Below, in pieces: positions 16,744 to 25,831 of a DNA stretch of 64,000 nucleotides; within the stretch, counting starts at the first letter, position 1, and each line of letters opens with the position of its first letter. The notes beneath the pieces were generated by a model, which was not told where the DNA came from, made no database searches, and saw nothing but the letters and a program-made list of their open reading frames with translations. Position numbers and translations under genes: made by a program. Source of the stretch: Pseudomonas saxonica (GTDB lineage Bacteria; Pseudomonadota; Gammaproteobacteria; Pseudomonadales; Pseudomonadaceae); NCBI RefSeq assembly GCF_007858365.1, contig NZ_VFIO01000001.1:62001-126000 (forward strand), given 5' to 3'.

Positions 16744-17563
16744 AGCGCACAAACTCCAAGGTAAAGCCCTGTTTACGCGGGATGCCGCCTTGCAGCAGCG
16801 CGCTTTGTTCTTCTTCTATGTTTTTTAAACACCAGTTGCCCAGTACGTCGCCGTAGCCGGTGATCAGGCCCAGCGGTTGTAGCTGAGCACCGATGCTGCG
16901 CAGGGTGTCGAGTTGTTTGATGCCGCCTTTGAACCCCCCAAAAATCGAGCCGCTGAGGGTGATGCGTTCTTCGCCCATGCCGACTGCCTGTTGAGCCGGT
17001 CGACGGCTGAGGCGTTCTTGCGAGGCCCAGCGGTATTCGCTGGAGCGTTTGAGTTCGTCAAACGCAGCGGTGTCCAGGTTGAAGTAGAACGGGGTTGAGC
17101 CCGGTTTGAGCGATTGCATGATCAGCAGGTGCGGGAACGGTTTGACCGCTTCGGCCGCTGGGGTGGCGTCTATGCCAAAGGCGCCGGTCGGGATGATGTT
17201 AGCCAGCGAGGGGCTGACATTGCCGGCAATTTTGTTGAGGGCCGTCGCGGCTTTGCCAGTCTGTTCCTTGAGGACGCCGAGACGTTCATCGATTTGTGAG
17301 GCGGCCCGGGTGGCTTTGTTGTAGGTGGCCACCACCGCTCCCGCTTTGGCTTGAGCGGCACTGACCCCGCGCATCAGCCGTTGAACCTTGGCCCCGACTG
17401 CGGGGCCGATAAAGGGCAAGTCGTCCAGCTCGGACGCAGCGCCGGTGATTTCGTTGATGGCGCCATTCACCGGGCCGAGCATGCCGTCGAGACTGCGCCG
17501 CCCGGTTTCGCCGGCGGCGGTCAGGTATTTCAAGCCTGCCAGCAGCTGTTCCATATAGGCCAT
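16718..17563 (-). CDS. Tail protein U (P2 gpU-like) with long N-terminal extension
   Basis: 281 residues. The gpU domain occupies about 140-281 (PFPHLLIMQS, GGFKGG, LGLITGYGDVLGNWCLKNIEEEQS). P2 U is about 160 residues, so the first ~140 residues, helical and alanine-rich (AQAKAGAVVATYNKATRAAS), are an extra module. Lies 13 bp after the tape measure gene and overlaps X. Known role of U: tail terminator/completion. Confidence 0.85.
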   Translation of the reverse strand: MAYMEQLLAGLKYLTAAGETGRRSLDGMLGPVNGAINEITGAASELDDLPFIGPAVGAKVQRLMRGVSAAQAKAGAVVATYNKATRAASQIDERLGVLKEQTGKAATALNKIAGNVSPSLANIIPTGAFGIDATPAAEAVKPFPHLLIMQSLKPGSTPFYFNLDTAAFDELKRSSEYRWASQERLSRRPAQQAVGMGEERITLSGSIFGGFKGGIKQLDTLRSIGAQLQPLGLITGYGDVLGNWCLKNIEEEQSALLQGGIPRKQGFTLEFVRYGDDLQNS

Positions 17564-17576
17564 GTCGTCTCCTTAA

Positions 17577-20435
17577 TCAGAGGTGCGGTTCGTCGTAGAG
17601 GTTGCGGTTCGACATTTGCTGGTTGATTTGCTCGATCTGCCGTTGCAGGTGCGGTTGTAATTCCCGAGCCAACGCGGCTGGGTCTTTGACGTCGCCTTGC
17701 ACCGTGACGGACAGCGCCGCGTTGACATCAATTTTTTGATTGATTTTCGGCGGTTCGACCTTGAGCACTGGTTCAACCTTCGGCGGCATGACCAGCGGCA
17801 CAGGCGGTGTGGCGTTTGCGAACGAACGCACCACGTCGCCCATGTTGACCGCGCCGGGCATCAAGCGAGGCGCGTCCTGGCTGGGAGCCCTGTCCTGTTG
17901 CATGGGTGATGGACGCACTCGATCCGTGCCCGGGAAGCGTGGTGTGGTGTTCACGTCCGGCAGTACAAAGGGATTTTGTACATTCGGGCCACGCCGGTCA
18001 TACGGCACAGGGCTAACAACCACCGGCGCCGGCATGTCACCCGCTGGCTTGGCTTGAGGCTTCTCAGGTTCGGCGGGCTTTTCATCATCGCTGCCGAACC
18101 AGGATTTACCCAAGCTGATACCCAGCGACTCGCCGCCCATGCTGCCGAGCAAACCGCCAATCAGACCACCCACCGCCGTGCCCAAGATGGGCACCACAGA
18201 ACCTATGGCCGCGCCGGCGGCAGCGCCTGCCAATGCACCGGCCATGTTGCCCGCTGCTGCGCCATAGCCTTCGGCTTTCTCGTTCTGCGTTTCAGCGTTT
18301 TGGAAGGTGTCAACGCCTTTCATAACGCCTTCAAACAAGGCGGCACCCGGGATCACTTTGCTGGCTTTACCGATCAGTCCCATTGCCCGCGCGGTACGGC
18401 TTGCCGGGATAGGTGGAACGGGCGGTACCGGAGGCCGAGGTGGCCGTGGCGGACCGCCACCGCGTCGACGCGTGTTGCGGTTGCTGCCGCGACGACGGCG
18501 GCCTTGGCCACCAGCACCACCTCCCCCCATCGCAGCAGCGTTAACGACAAAGACCTTTTGCGGCCCGGAGTCGTCACCGCCGTCTTCGTCGTTTTTGGCT
18601 TCGCGGAACACATCCAGCACTTTGAGGCCGGTTTCGATGGGGTTGAAACCTTTGCTCTCGTTGTCTGCGTCATCCCCTTCGGCGGTATTGTCGTCACCGT
18701 CTTTTTTGCCGGCGAAGGCTTTGAGGCCAATTTCGGCGAGGGCCAGAACTTTGGAGCCTTTGCCCTCCTCCTTGTCATCGCCCTCGCCGGCGTTGGTGAC
18801 AAAGACCTTTTGCACACCTTTCCCATCACGGCCACCCATCGCGCCCCGGGCGAGGTTAAACAAGCCCTTGCCGATTTTCAGTGAGCCCCACAACCCTTGC
18901 AGGGTCAGGGCACCACCGGCCAGCACGGTCAGCCCCATTGCCAAGCCCGGGGTGCGGTCGCTGAGTGCGGTGATTCCCTTGGCCACCGAGGTAAGCCCTT
19001 CGGCCACGCCATCGGTGATCGGCCTAATCGCGTCGCCCACCGAGCGCATGGCGTCGTCCATCGACTGGGCCATTTCCGCCCATTTCTGCGACGAGGATTC
19101 GCGGCGCTCGCTGAGGTTTTTGTCGAGGATGCCGCTGGCATCGCGGGACTCGCGTTTGAGCTGGCCGTACAGCTCCTTGTTTTGCATATAGGCCGTGAGC
19201 GCAGCCTTGACCTGCATATCCGAAAAGATGTCGCCGGTGCGCAATGCCTGTTCCAGCGAGGCCATCATGGCCTTGGCTTTTTCGGGGTTGGCTTCCTTGC
19301 TGATTTGCGCGGTGGCTTCGGCCATTTGGGCGGCGCGCTTGGGGTCGGTCTGCTCGATGTATTTCTTGGCCAATGCCATGCTTGACTCAAGCGTGGACAT
19401 GCCTTCTTGCAGGCCTGTACGCATCGAGCCTTCGTAGTCGATACCGGCTTTACTGTAGGCATCAACGGTCTGTGACGACCCGATTTTGTCCATCCAGTTT
19501 TTGATGTTGTTGGCCGCTTCGTCGGCGCCGCCCGCCGTTTTCATTTGCACCTGGAGCATGGCGCCCAGTTGGGTCACCGCATCCATACCGGTGATGCCGA
19601 GCTTGCCCATGTTGGCCAACAGTTCAGGAAACCAGCGCGCCATGTCGCTGGCTTCAAAACTGCCCGCCTGCCCTTGAAAGGCAATGGCTTCCAGTGCCTG
19701 CTGCATCTCTTTGGCGTCAGTGATCTTGGCGTTCTGCCCCAGGGCGTTGATCATCTTCGCCGTTTCAGCACTGCCCGAACCTTGGCCCACCACGAACTTG
19801 GCCGCCACCGGCGCGTATTCCAGTGCCTTGGCCAAGTCCATGCCGGCACCCACCAGCTCGTTGACCACGTTGGCCACTTCGTTGCGGGCCAGTCCGGTGT
19901 CACGCGAAGTGATGATGATGGTGCGCGACATCTGTTGTTCTTGCGGTGCATTGGCCACGCCGGCCTTGATCGCGATGTCACGGATGATTGCGTTGTAATC
20001 GGCGCTGACTTTGGTCGGGACAGCCAGTGCAGCCACGCCGACAGCGGCCTTGCCAATGCTGCTTTTGACCGTGGCCCGGCCTTGGTTGATTTGCGTGTGA
20101 CCCTTGGCTTTCAGGTCCACTTGCTGCGCGGTGCGACCCAGCGCCTGATAGGCCTTGTCGAGCCGCCCGACCTCGATCCCTTGTTTGCGCAAGCTGTCGA
20201 GGTTGGCATTGAGTTTGTTCAGGAGTGTTGAAGCGCCGGCGGCGCCGGTGTCGTGGGCTTTTTTCCATTCGTTGCGCAACCGGATGGTGTCGCCGATCTG
20301 GCGTTGCATCACCCGGGCCTTGGCCCCGGCGGCTTCCAGTTTCTTGATTCGCCCTTCCACCTCTTTGAAGGCCGAGCCCACGGTGGAGCTGACCGCCCCG
20401 CCGATCACCAGCCCGAGTGCGAGTTTGTTTGCCAT
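17577..20435 (-). CDS. Tail tape measure protein
   Basis: 952 residues, the longest gene in the prophage. N-terminal coiled coil (VEGRIKKLEAAGAKARVMQR), the phage TMP core (SRDTGLARNEVANVVNELVG; a GQAGSFEASDMARWFPELL-type stretch), a hydrophobic AAGAAIGSVVPILGTAVGG segment and an unusual RG/PP-rich linker (GQGRRRRGSNRNTRRRGG followed by prolines) around residues 640-680. It sets tail length and may form the DNA channel. Starts about 150 bp after gpE with the E' frame between, as in P2. Confidence 0.92.
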   Translation of the reverse strand: MANKLALGLVIGGAVSSTVGSAFKEVEGRIKKLEAAGAKARVMQRQIGDTIRLRNEWKKAHDTGAAGASTLLNKLNANLDSLRKQGIEVGRLDKAYQALGRTAQQVDLKAKGHTQINQGRATVKSSIGKAAVGVAALAVPTKVSADYNAIIRDIAIKAGVANAPQEQQMSRTIIITSRDTGLARNEVANVVNELVGAGMDLAKALEYAPVAAKFVVGQGSGSAETAKMINALGQNAKITDAKEMQQALEAIAFQGQAGSFEASDMARWFPELLANMGKLGITGMDAVTQLGAMLQVQMKTAGGADEAANNIKNWMDKIGSSQTVDAYSKAGIDYEGSMRTGLQEGMSTLESSMALAKKYIEQTDPKRAAQMAEATAQISKEANPEKAKAMMASLEQALRTGDIFSDMQVKAALTAYMQNKELYGQLKRESRDASGILDKNLSERRESSSQKWAEMAQSMDDAMRSVGDAIRPITDGVAEGLTSVAKGITALSDRTPGLAMGLTVLAGGALTLQGLWGSLKIGKGLFNLARGAMGGRDGKGVQKVFVTNAGEGDDKEEGKGSKVLALAEIGLKAFAGKKDGDDNTAEGDDADNESKGFNPIETGLKVLDVFREAKNDEDGGDDSGPQKVFVVNAAAMGGGGAGGQGRRRRGSNRNTRRRGGGPPRPPRPPVPPVPPIPASRTARAMGLIGKASKVIPGAALFEGVMKGVDTFQNAETQNEKAEGYGAAAGNMAGALAGAAAGAAIGSVVPILGTAVGGLIGGLLGSMGGESLGISLGKSWFGSDDEKPAEPEKPQAKPAGDMPAPVVVSPVPYDRRGPNVQNPFVLPDVNTTPRFPGTDRVRPSPMQQDRAPSQDAPRLMPGAVNMGDVVRSFANATPPVPLVMPPKVEPVLKVEPPKINQKIDVNAALSVTVQGDVKDPAALARELQPHLQRQIEQINQQMSNRNLYDEPHL

Positions 20436-20470
20436 CTGTTTGCCCTACCCTGTGATGCGCGGCAGGCGGC

Positions 20471-20680
20471 TCAATCCGTGAGCCACCAGATCATTTCCGA
20501 GAACGGCATGGCCATGATCTCGGCGGCGGAAAAACTCGTTTCCGACGCCAAGCGCTTGGCCAGTTGTTTCAGGGTGACGGGGTTACAGTTCGCTTTCGTC
20601 GACCAGACGAAAATAGCCTTCCTGCACGCGGTTGTAGTCCACCACCTTGAGCCCTTCGAGCTCGTTGGGGGCGACTTCGG
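20471..20680 (-). CDS. gpE' extension frame (expressed by frameshift from gpE)
   Basis: A frame without its own good start, open from about 20680 to the TGA at 20471-20473. Its end (FSAAEIMAMPFSEMIWWL) is the hallmark of P2-type E' tails. Relative to gpE it lies in the +1 (equivalently -2) frame, whereas P2 itself uses -1. A run of five C (minus strand, 20667-20671) at the upstream edge of the open overlap is one candidate slip point. The product would be a gpE+E' tape-measure chaperone. The exact junction cannot be placed by eye. Confidence 0.65.
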   Translation of the reverse strand, partial: PKSPPTSSKGSRWWTTTACRKAIFVWSTKANCNPVTLKQLAKRLASETSFSAAEIMAMPFSEMIWWLTD

Positions 20681-20891
20681 TCAGGCTGGAAAACAACTGC
20701 AATTCACGCTTTTCGGCATCGCCGCCGGAGACTGCACCGGCTGCGCGCACATCGCGCACCGTGGGTGCGCGCATCACCAGGGTGTCGGTTTTGACATTGT
20801 TCAGCTCGGTCGGATAACGCAGGGTCACGGTGACGCCTTCGTCGCTCAGTTTGAGCCAGCTCGGTACTTTCTTTTCAGTGGTGGTGGTCAT
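20583..20891 (-). CDS. Tail assembly chaperone gpE
   Basis: 102 residues of the phage tail assembly chaperone 7 family (P2 gpE, Mu gp41): VTLRYPTELNNVKTDTLVMRAP, then a helical second half (EKRELQLFSSLTEVAPNELEG). Sits between tube and tape measure genes, the normal place. A fraction of ribosomes probably shifts into the E' frame downstream. Confidence 0.85.
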   Translation of the reverse strand: MTTTTEKKVPSWLKLSDEGVTVTLRYPTELNNVKTDTLVMRAPTVRDVRAAGAVSGGDAEKRELQLFSSLTEVAPNELEGLKVVDYNRVQEGYFRLVDESEL

Positions 20892-20902
20892 GCGAGATTT
20901 CC

Positions 20903-21406
20903 TTAGAGGCCCAGGGCGCTGCGTACATCTGCCATTTGGTCGACGCCATCAATCACGCGCACGCAATTGACCATGTCGATTTCGTAAATAACCCGACCAT
21001 CGACTTCCAATTTGTAATATTGGAGCGCCATGGCGTACTTGCTTTCGGCCTTTTCGCCGGGCTTCCAATCGCCCATGTCCAGCTCTTTGAGCAGGCCGCG
21101 CATGGTTGCAATGACGGGAGTGACTTTGCCTCCAAGTCCTTTGAAGGCACCACGAAACACCGCGTTGCCGCTGGTCTGGTCGGCCAGACCGAAATACTTC
21201 ATGGCCTCGCGACGCACGCCAATGGTGACGAAGTTGGCTTCAAGTTTTTCCAGGCCCACGTCCAGTTCGATTTCACCGCCCATGCCACCGCCCCGGAAGG
21301 ACTCGGTTTTAACGGTGAGCTTGGGCAGGGTCACGGACGGCACGTCGCCGGCAAAGCTGATCCCGCCCATAAACAGGTGGGTGTCATACAGCACTTGAGG
21401 AATCAT
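20903..21406 (-). CDS. Major tail tube protein (P2 FII-like)
   Basis: 167 residues. Begins MIPQVLYDTHLFMGGISFAGD; contains GGGMGGEIELDVGLEKLEANF, typical of contractile-tail tube proteins. Directly follows the sheath gene (12-bp gap), the standard FI-FII order. Confidence 0.92.
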   Translation of the reverse strand: MIPQVLYDTHLFMGGISFAGDVPSVTLPKLTVKTESFRGGGMGGEIELDVGLEKLEANFVTIGVRREAMKYFGLADQTSGNAVFRGAFKGLGGKVTPVIATMRGLLKELDMGDWKPGEKAESKYAMALQYYKLEVDGRVIYEIDMVNCVRVIDGVDQMADVRSALGL

Positions 21407-21418
21407 TGAGCGGCCTCC

Positions 21419-22591
21419 TTAGGCGGTGGGTTCCAGCACTTCGGTCAGCCACTGGTTGGTAACTTCGACGCGGAAAATAGGGTTCTCGGCAGGCGGCACG
21501 TCGGTGAAACGAATGTTCCAGTACACCTTGCCCTGCTCCAACTGGCTGGCCGTGTTGAGCGCGGTGTCGGCATAGACTTCGAAGTTGATCACCGCGCCCT
21601 GATTTTTCAGGTCGCGCATAAAGGCTTCGAGGCCGTCCGTCACGTCCTTGACGTAGGTTTTGGTGATCGAGCGGTCGACCGCCCATTTGTGCCCAGCCAG
21701 AATCGCGTCCATCACGATGTCGACTGTGCGCACACGCGTGACAAAAGCCCATTTGGAGTCGGTCGACAGGGTGCGGTTGCCCCACAGGCGATAGCCGCCG
21801 TCGCGAATGATGGTGCTGATGTTGGCGTTGTTGAGCAGGTTGGCACGGCTGGTTTCGTCGCCGTCCAAAAACTCGATCGGCCTCGAAGTGCCGGTGATGC
21901 CGACAAACTCCTTGTTCGACGGCGAAGCCCAGAAGCCGTACTCAGTGTCTGTCCAGGCAAACAGGCCAGCGGTGAATGCTGATGCCGGGGCGTCGATGGT
22001 TTTGCTAGTAATCGTGTCCCACTGCTGCACGCCCGGGTCGACCATGTAAATGCGCTTGCTGCCGAACTCCTGCGCGTAGGCCAGTACGGCTTCGTCGGTG
22101 GTGTTCGGGCCGTCGACAATCGCAACGGCGCGTAGCTTGCCGGCGAGCGCGTCCATCGCGGTGGCCACCGCTTGAGTGGCTGAATGCTTGGGCGCGATCA
22201 GCAGGCGCGGCTGGGCGTTAAAGCGGCTCTTGCCGTCGAGCAAGGCTTGCAGGCCGGTACGCTGTCCCGAAGCCAGGACGCCGCCGATAATGGCCGAGGT
22301 TTGCAGCGCGGCGTCTTCCAGCACGGCTACGCCGCAGGCGACGATCACGGCTTTGGCTTTCAAGAACACCGCCTTGGCCGCGCGGGTGATGGCCGCGTCT
22401 TCACCAAACGCGGCGACGGCTTCGCGTTCGCTGGTCAGCAGCACTAGGTCATTGGGTTTGGCCGATGCGGCCGGGCTGACGGTGAAGGTGTCGCAAAGGC
22501 CGATGATCGAGGTCGACGGCAGCGCAATGGTGCGCGCGCCCGTGTCGACAAGGGCGACGGTAACGCCGTGAAAACGGCTGGTTGTGCTCAT
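21419..22591 (-). CDS. Major tail sheath protein (P2 FI-like)
   Basis: 390 residues from ATG at 22591 (MSTTSRFHGVTVALVDTG). Family features: TIALPSTSIIGLCDTF near the start, GGYRLWGNRTLS in the second half, and a C-terminal domain with FRVEVTNQWLTEVLEP. Forms the contractile sheath around the tube. A terminator-like hairpin (22615-22635) sits just upstream. Confidence 0.94.
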   Translation of the reverse strand: MSTTSRFHGVTVALVDTGARTIALPSTSIIGLCDTFTVSPAASAKPNDLVLLTSEREAVAAFGEDAAITRAAKAVFLKAKAVIVACGVAVLEDAALQTSAIIGGVLASGQRTGLQALLDGKSRFNAQPRLLIAPKHSATQAVATAMDALAGKLRAVAIVDGPNTTDEAVLAYAQEFGSKRIYMVDPGVQQWDTITSKTIDAPASAFTAGLFAWTDTEYGFWASPSNKEFVGITGTSRPIEFLDGDETSRANLLNNANISTIIRDGGYRLWGNRTLSTDSKWAFVTRVRTVDIVMDAILAGHKWAVDRSITKTYVKDVTDGLEAFMRDLKNQGAVINFEVYADTALNTASQLEQGKVYWNIRFTDVPPAENPIFRVEVTNQWLTEVLEPTA

Positions 22592-22614
22592 AGGGTCATG
22601 CTCCAGAAACGACA

Positions 22615-22635
22615 AAGCCCCGCAGTGCGAGGCTT
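22615..22635 (-). terminator. Hairpin in front of the sheath gene
   Basis: Arms AAGCCCCGCA (22615-22624) and TGCGAGGCTT (22626-22635), ending 24 bp before the sheath ATG. The T-run after it on the minus strand is short (TTTG). It separates fibre from sheath genes and resembles the other late-gene hairpins. Confidence 0.6.
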
Positions 22636-22681
22636 GTGTGGGTCAACCGAGGGATACAAAACGCACCGGGGTGCGGGGTGA

Positions 22682-23275
22682 TTATTGCAGCAGAGCTTTT
22701 AAGTCCTCCGGTATAAGCGGACGAGCAGCGAGCGCCGGAAACTCGGGATGTTCTGGCCAATGGCGCAAATCGAGTCGATAGACCTGAAGACGCTGGTATT
22801 GATCAACGCTCAAGGTCGTCGGCTGTCCGGCTTCCACTTCGTCACGATGGCGAACCACCAAGGGGTCTGTGGCAGCCAACATCTGATCGCGCCAAGCTCG
22901 CTCGCGCTGCACCTGCTGCTCATCACTCAGCGCCGGTGGCGGGCTGTCGATGGGTGCACCGTGGGCATCAGGAACGATCACCCTTCCACGCTCTTGAGCG
23001 TGCAGCAGCTCGATATGCCGGGCCTGGCTAATTTCGACCAGCTCATTAAGGGGCGGCAAGCTACAGCCAGGGTTCGCTATTTCAACCTGCGGCGGATAGG
23101 CTTTTTCATCGGGTATGGAGATAAAAACAGGTTCCGTCTCAAGGTCATCTGTGGATGGGGCTAGCACCTCTAATAGCGGCCGAGTCCAGAATGGATCATC
23201 GACCATGATCGTTCGTGGGCCATGCACTTCGTCCATGTAGAAGGCGGCTGTTTTCGCGTGATAGTACGTTTTCAT
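22682..23275 (-). CDS. Tail fibre assembly chaperone
   Basis: 197 residues from ATG at 23275, overlapping the fibre stop. N-terminus KTYYHAKTAAFYMDE; the last third (QVQRERAWRDQMLAATDPLV, RHRDEVE, YRLDLRHWPEHPEFP) is the typical tail assembly chaperone domain found after Pseudomonas tail fibre genes. Needed for trimerisation or attachment of the fibre. Confidence 0.85.
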   Translation of the reverse strand: MKTYYHAKTAAFYMDEVHGPRTIMVDDPFWTRPLLEVLAPSTDDLETEPVFISIPDEKAYPPQVEIANPGCSLPPLNELVEISQARHIELLHAQERGRVIVPDAHGAPIDSPPPALSDEQQVQRERAWRDQMLAATDPLVVRHRDEVEAGQPTTLSVDQYQRLQVYRLDLRHWPEHPEFPALAARPLIPEDLKALLQ

Positions 23276-23276
23276 T

Positions 23277-25232
23277 TCAGTAGCCCACCGCTTCAATGAC
23301 CAATGTCAGCTCGGTTGATTGCACCATGGCGGCCCACTCATCCAACCGAATAGAACAACCGGCTGTTGTGGCATTGGAGTACGCCATAGAGGTACCTGCA
23401 GAGTTACCGGTATTGGCCTGACGCAGCGTCAGGGTGACGCTGCTGCACTGATTGGGAAACGCGATGGGCCATGTGACCGCAGTGGCCAGAGAAGGACCAA
23501 AATCGCCAATCAATACACTCACCCGTTGCCGGATCTGTCCGGTGTCCCCGCACTTCCACCACCCTGGCAGCCCGGAAGTTCCCGTGTTTCGCGGCAAGTT
23601 AGTTTCGGCTACCAGGCGAATAAGTTCATTGGAATCTTTGTGCCGCATGTAGGGCATGTTTTTATTGTTACTGACCACTCCAACGTAGGTAATGTCGTCG
23701 GCATAAACCTTGGCATTGAGGGTTACGAGCATATCGGGATGCGAGTGGTCACGAAGTCCCAGATAGATCAGTCCATCCGTAGCTTCGTCACGAAAGTAAG
23801 GAAGTGCGGGATTGCCAGCTACCAATCCGGCAGCTGTGATTTGGTCTCGGGCAAGTCGGAACTTTATCAGCTCGTCTAACTGGCTTTTGGTGTAAACATC
23901 CTGAATGCCAAAGCCCGCTACGCTGGTTGGCTTTTCAGTAAGCGCTGAGAATGTGTGCTTATGGTCTGCAACCGCCAAGTTAAGTATTGACCGGTCTTTT
24001 TCCAATCGAAAATAGGGTTTGTTAGCCTCGCCATTTACCAACCCTACGTCAGTAATGTTGTCGCGCAAGGGACACCGCTCAACCCGTTCATTCACCTCCG
24101 CTTTGGTATAACCATCCGTGATGCCATAACCACTCAAAGTACTGGGTTTACCCCCCAAATCCATAAAATTGTGACCGTGCCCGGCCACTGACAGTACGAT
24201 GTTGCGGCCTGTAGAGATTTGCCGCATATACGGCACCAATGGATTGTCGGAGGCCAATCCCATGTCGCTGACAAAGTCACGGTTGATTTTGAGGTTTAAC
24301 AGCTCATCCATATAAGTGCGGGTATACGCATCGGCGATGCCGTACCCGCCCAAGGTCGTGGCCTTGTCCGCCTTGCCTGCCAACGCATTGATGATGGTGT
24401 TAGCAAAGTTCGGATCACCACCTAAAGCTTCCGCAAGTTCCTTGAGCGTATCCAGCGCACCGGGGGCACCCGCGATCACCGCGCGAATGGCAGCCTGTAC
24501 AAAGGCAGTGTTCGCCAGTTGCTGGGTGTTGCTATCACTGGGTGCTGTGGGACCAGTGGGTAAACCCGTGAGTGAGGGACTGTTAATGGGGGCTTTAAGG
24601 GCCAGTGCTTCATTGGTCTGCGTTTTGGTGTACGCATCCTTGATGCCGTTTTCGGCGAGCGTGTCCGGGTTGCTGCCTTCAATCACCACTCCACGCTTGT
24701 CGATCAACACTTTGGTGTAACTGCCCGGGGTACGCGTCGGCGGTAGTACTTCAATGATCCGGTCATCCACGTACTGACGGGTCGCCAGTACTATGCTCGG
24801 GTCAATCTTGAGCGTAACGTTGGCCGCGCTGGTGACGATGAAGTTGATGCGCACCACTTGGGTTTTGCCGGTGCCCTGCTCCAGTAAAGGCTTGAAGCTG
24901 GGCGCACAGTTGGCAACCGCCACCAGATCACCGTCCACGTCATACAGACCGATTTCACGAATCCACCAACCGCCCACATTTTCCGGAATCACCTGTTCGG
25001 CGATGATCACGTTGGTGTTTTTCGGATCGACCTTGATCTGATTCAGTGGCGCGCGGCGGCGCTCGTTGATCAGTTTGGTTTGAGTTCGGCTGGGCTGAGG
25101 ATCTGCCCCATTGGCATCACCGACGCCCATTTGGGTAAACGTCCACGGCAGGCCCAGCGCGGCAGCATTGGCCTGTTTGGCCTCACCCACGGCGGTGAGA
25201 ATCGCCATAAACTGGCTGCTTTGATCAATCAT
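23277..25232 (-). CDS. Tail fibre protein (P2 H-like)
   Basis: 651 residues. The N-terminal ~160 residues are the DUF3751-type tail-collar/baseplate-binding domain (QFMAILTAVGEAKQANAAAL; GGWWIREIGLYDVDGDLVAV). The shaft has repeats of the GYGI.DAYT type (about five, e.g. GGYGIADAYT, GYGITDGYT, GFGIQDVYT) and the C-terminus is a receptor-binding tip ending in VIEAVGY. Overlaps tail gene I by 4 bp. The repeats resemble those in the element A fibre and could support recombination. Confidence 0.92.
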   Translation of the reverse strand: MIDQSSQFMAILTAVGEAKQANAAALGLPWTFTQMGVGDANGADPQPSRTQTKLINERRRAPLNQIKVDPKNTNVIIAEQVIPENVGGWWIREIGLYDVDGDLVAVANCAPSFKPLLEQGTGKTQVVRINFIVTSAANVTLKIDPSIVLATRQYVDDRIIEVLPPTRTPGSYTKVLIDKRGVVIEGSNPDTLAENGIKDAYTKTQTNEALALKAPINSPSLTGLPTGPTAPSDSNTQQLANTAFVQAAIRAVIAGAPGALDTLKELAEALGGDPNFANTIINALAGKADKATTLGGYGIADAYTRTYMDELLNLKINRDFVSDMGLASDNPLVPYMRQISTGRNIVLSVAGHGHNFMDLGGKPSTLSGYGITDGYTKAEVNERVERCPLRDNITDVGLVNGEANKPYFRLEKDRSILNLAVADHKHTFSALTEKPTSVAGFGIQDVYTKSQLDELIKFRLARDQITAAGLVAGNPALPYFRDEATDGLIYLGLRDHSHPDMLVTLNAKVYADDITYVGVVSNNKNMPYMRHKDSNELIRLVAETNLPRNTGTSGLPGWWKCGDTGQIRQRVSVLIGDFGPSLATAVTWPIAFPNQCSSVTLTLRQANTGNSAGTSMAYSNATTAGCSIRLDEWAAMVQSTELTLVIEAVGY

Positions 25233-25831
25233 GAGTACACGTCCAGGATTTCGATGTGGTGTTCCCGGCCAGCCGGGCCGTAGTGGCCAGTGACCTCAAT
25301 GTCGCGGGGTGCCGGTGGGTAAACGTCGATCACCTCGCCTTCGTACAAGCTGGTAAACACATTGATATTGCCGGTGCTTTCGAGGCTGATTACCAGCTGG
25401 GTCAGCGTGCGACTAAGCGGTTTAGCGTCGTCGATCAGGGCCGTTAGCTCCTGATACATTTCCTCGGTGATGCCGGTTTCCAGCACGCCGACTTTGAGGG
25501 CGAAGGTGCCCGGCTCGCCCAGTGGCACGGTCTGCCACCACTCGATTACTTCCAGCAGATAGCCCAGCGGCTCGACCACGCGGCGCAGTGCGCCGATAGT
25601 GCCCTTGTGCGCGTGAATGAAAAACGCCGCCTCTATAGCGGCACGCTTGGTCTGTTCGCTCCAGCGGTTGTCCCAGCGATCCACCGACCATGCCCACGCC
25701 AACTGGTGCAGCAAGTGCGCCGGGCACGTTCGGGCGTTGTACAGGGTGCGAATCGGGATCACCGGGTTGTGATCAATGGCCGCTTCGATGCCCCGTTCCA
25801 GTTGGGTACTGTTGAGCGGCAGCAGGCTCAT
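25229..25831 (-). CDS. Tail protein I (P2 gpI-like baseplate)
   Basis: 200 residues. MSLLPLNSTQLERGIEAAID and LAWAWSVDRWDNRWSEQTKR are the characteristic I-family blocks. Overlaps J upstream and the fibre downstream by 4 bp each, so the J-I-H cluster is tightly coupled. Baseplate wedge component linking fibres. Confidence 0.92.
   Translation of the reverse strand: MSLLPLNSTQLERGIEAAIDHNPVIPIRTLYNARTCPAHLLHQLAWAWSVDRWDNRWSEQTKRAAIEAAFFIHAHKGTIGALRRVVEPLGYLLEVIEWWQTVPLGEPGTFALKVGVLETGITEEMYQELTALIDDAKPLSRTLTQLVISLESTGNINVFTSLYEGEVIDVYPPAPRDIEVTGHYGPAGREHHIEILDVYS

Noticed and set aside
17976..18884. Long plus-strand open frames (e.g. 302 and 294 codons) inside the tape measure gene
   Set aside because: They lie antisense to a 952-codon gene in GC-rich DNA; composition (Arg/His/Pro-rich) and lack of ribosome sites mark them as shadows.
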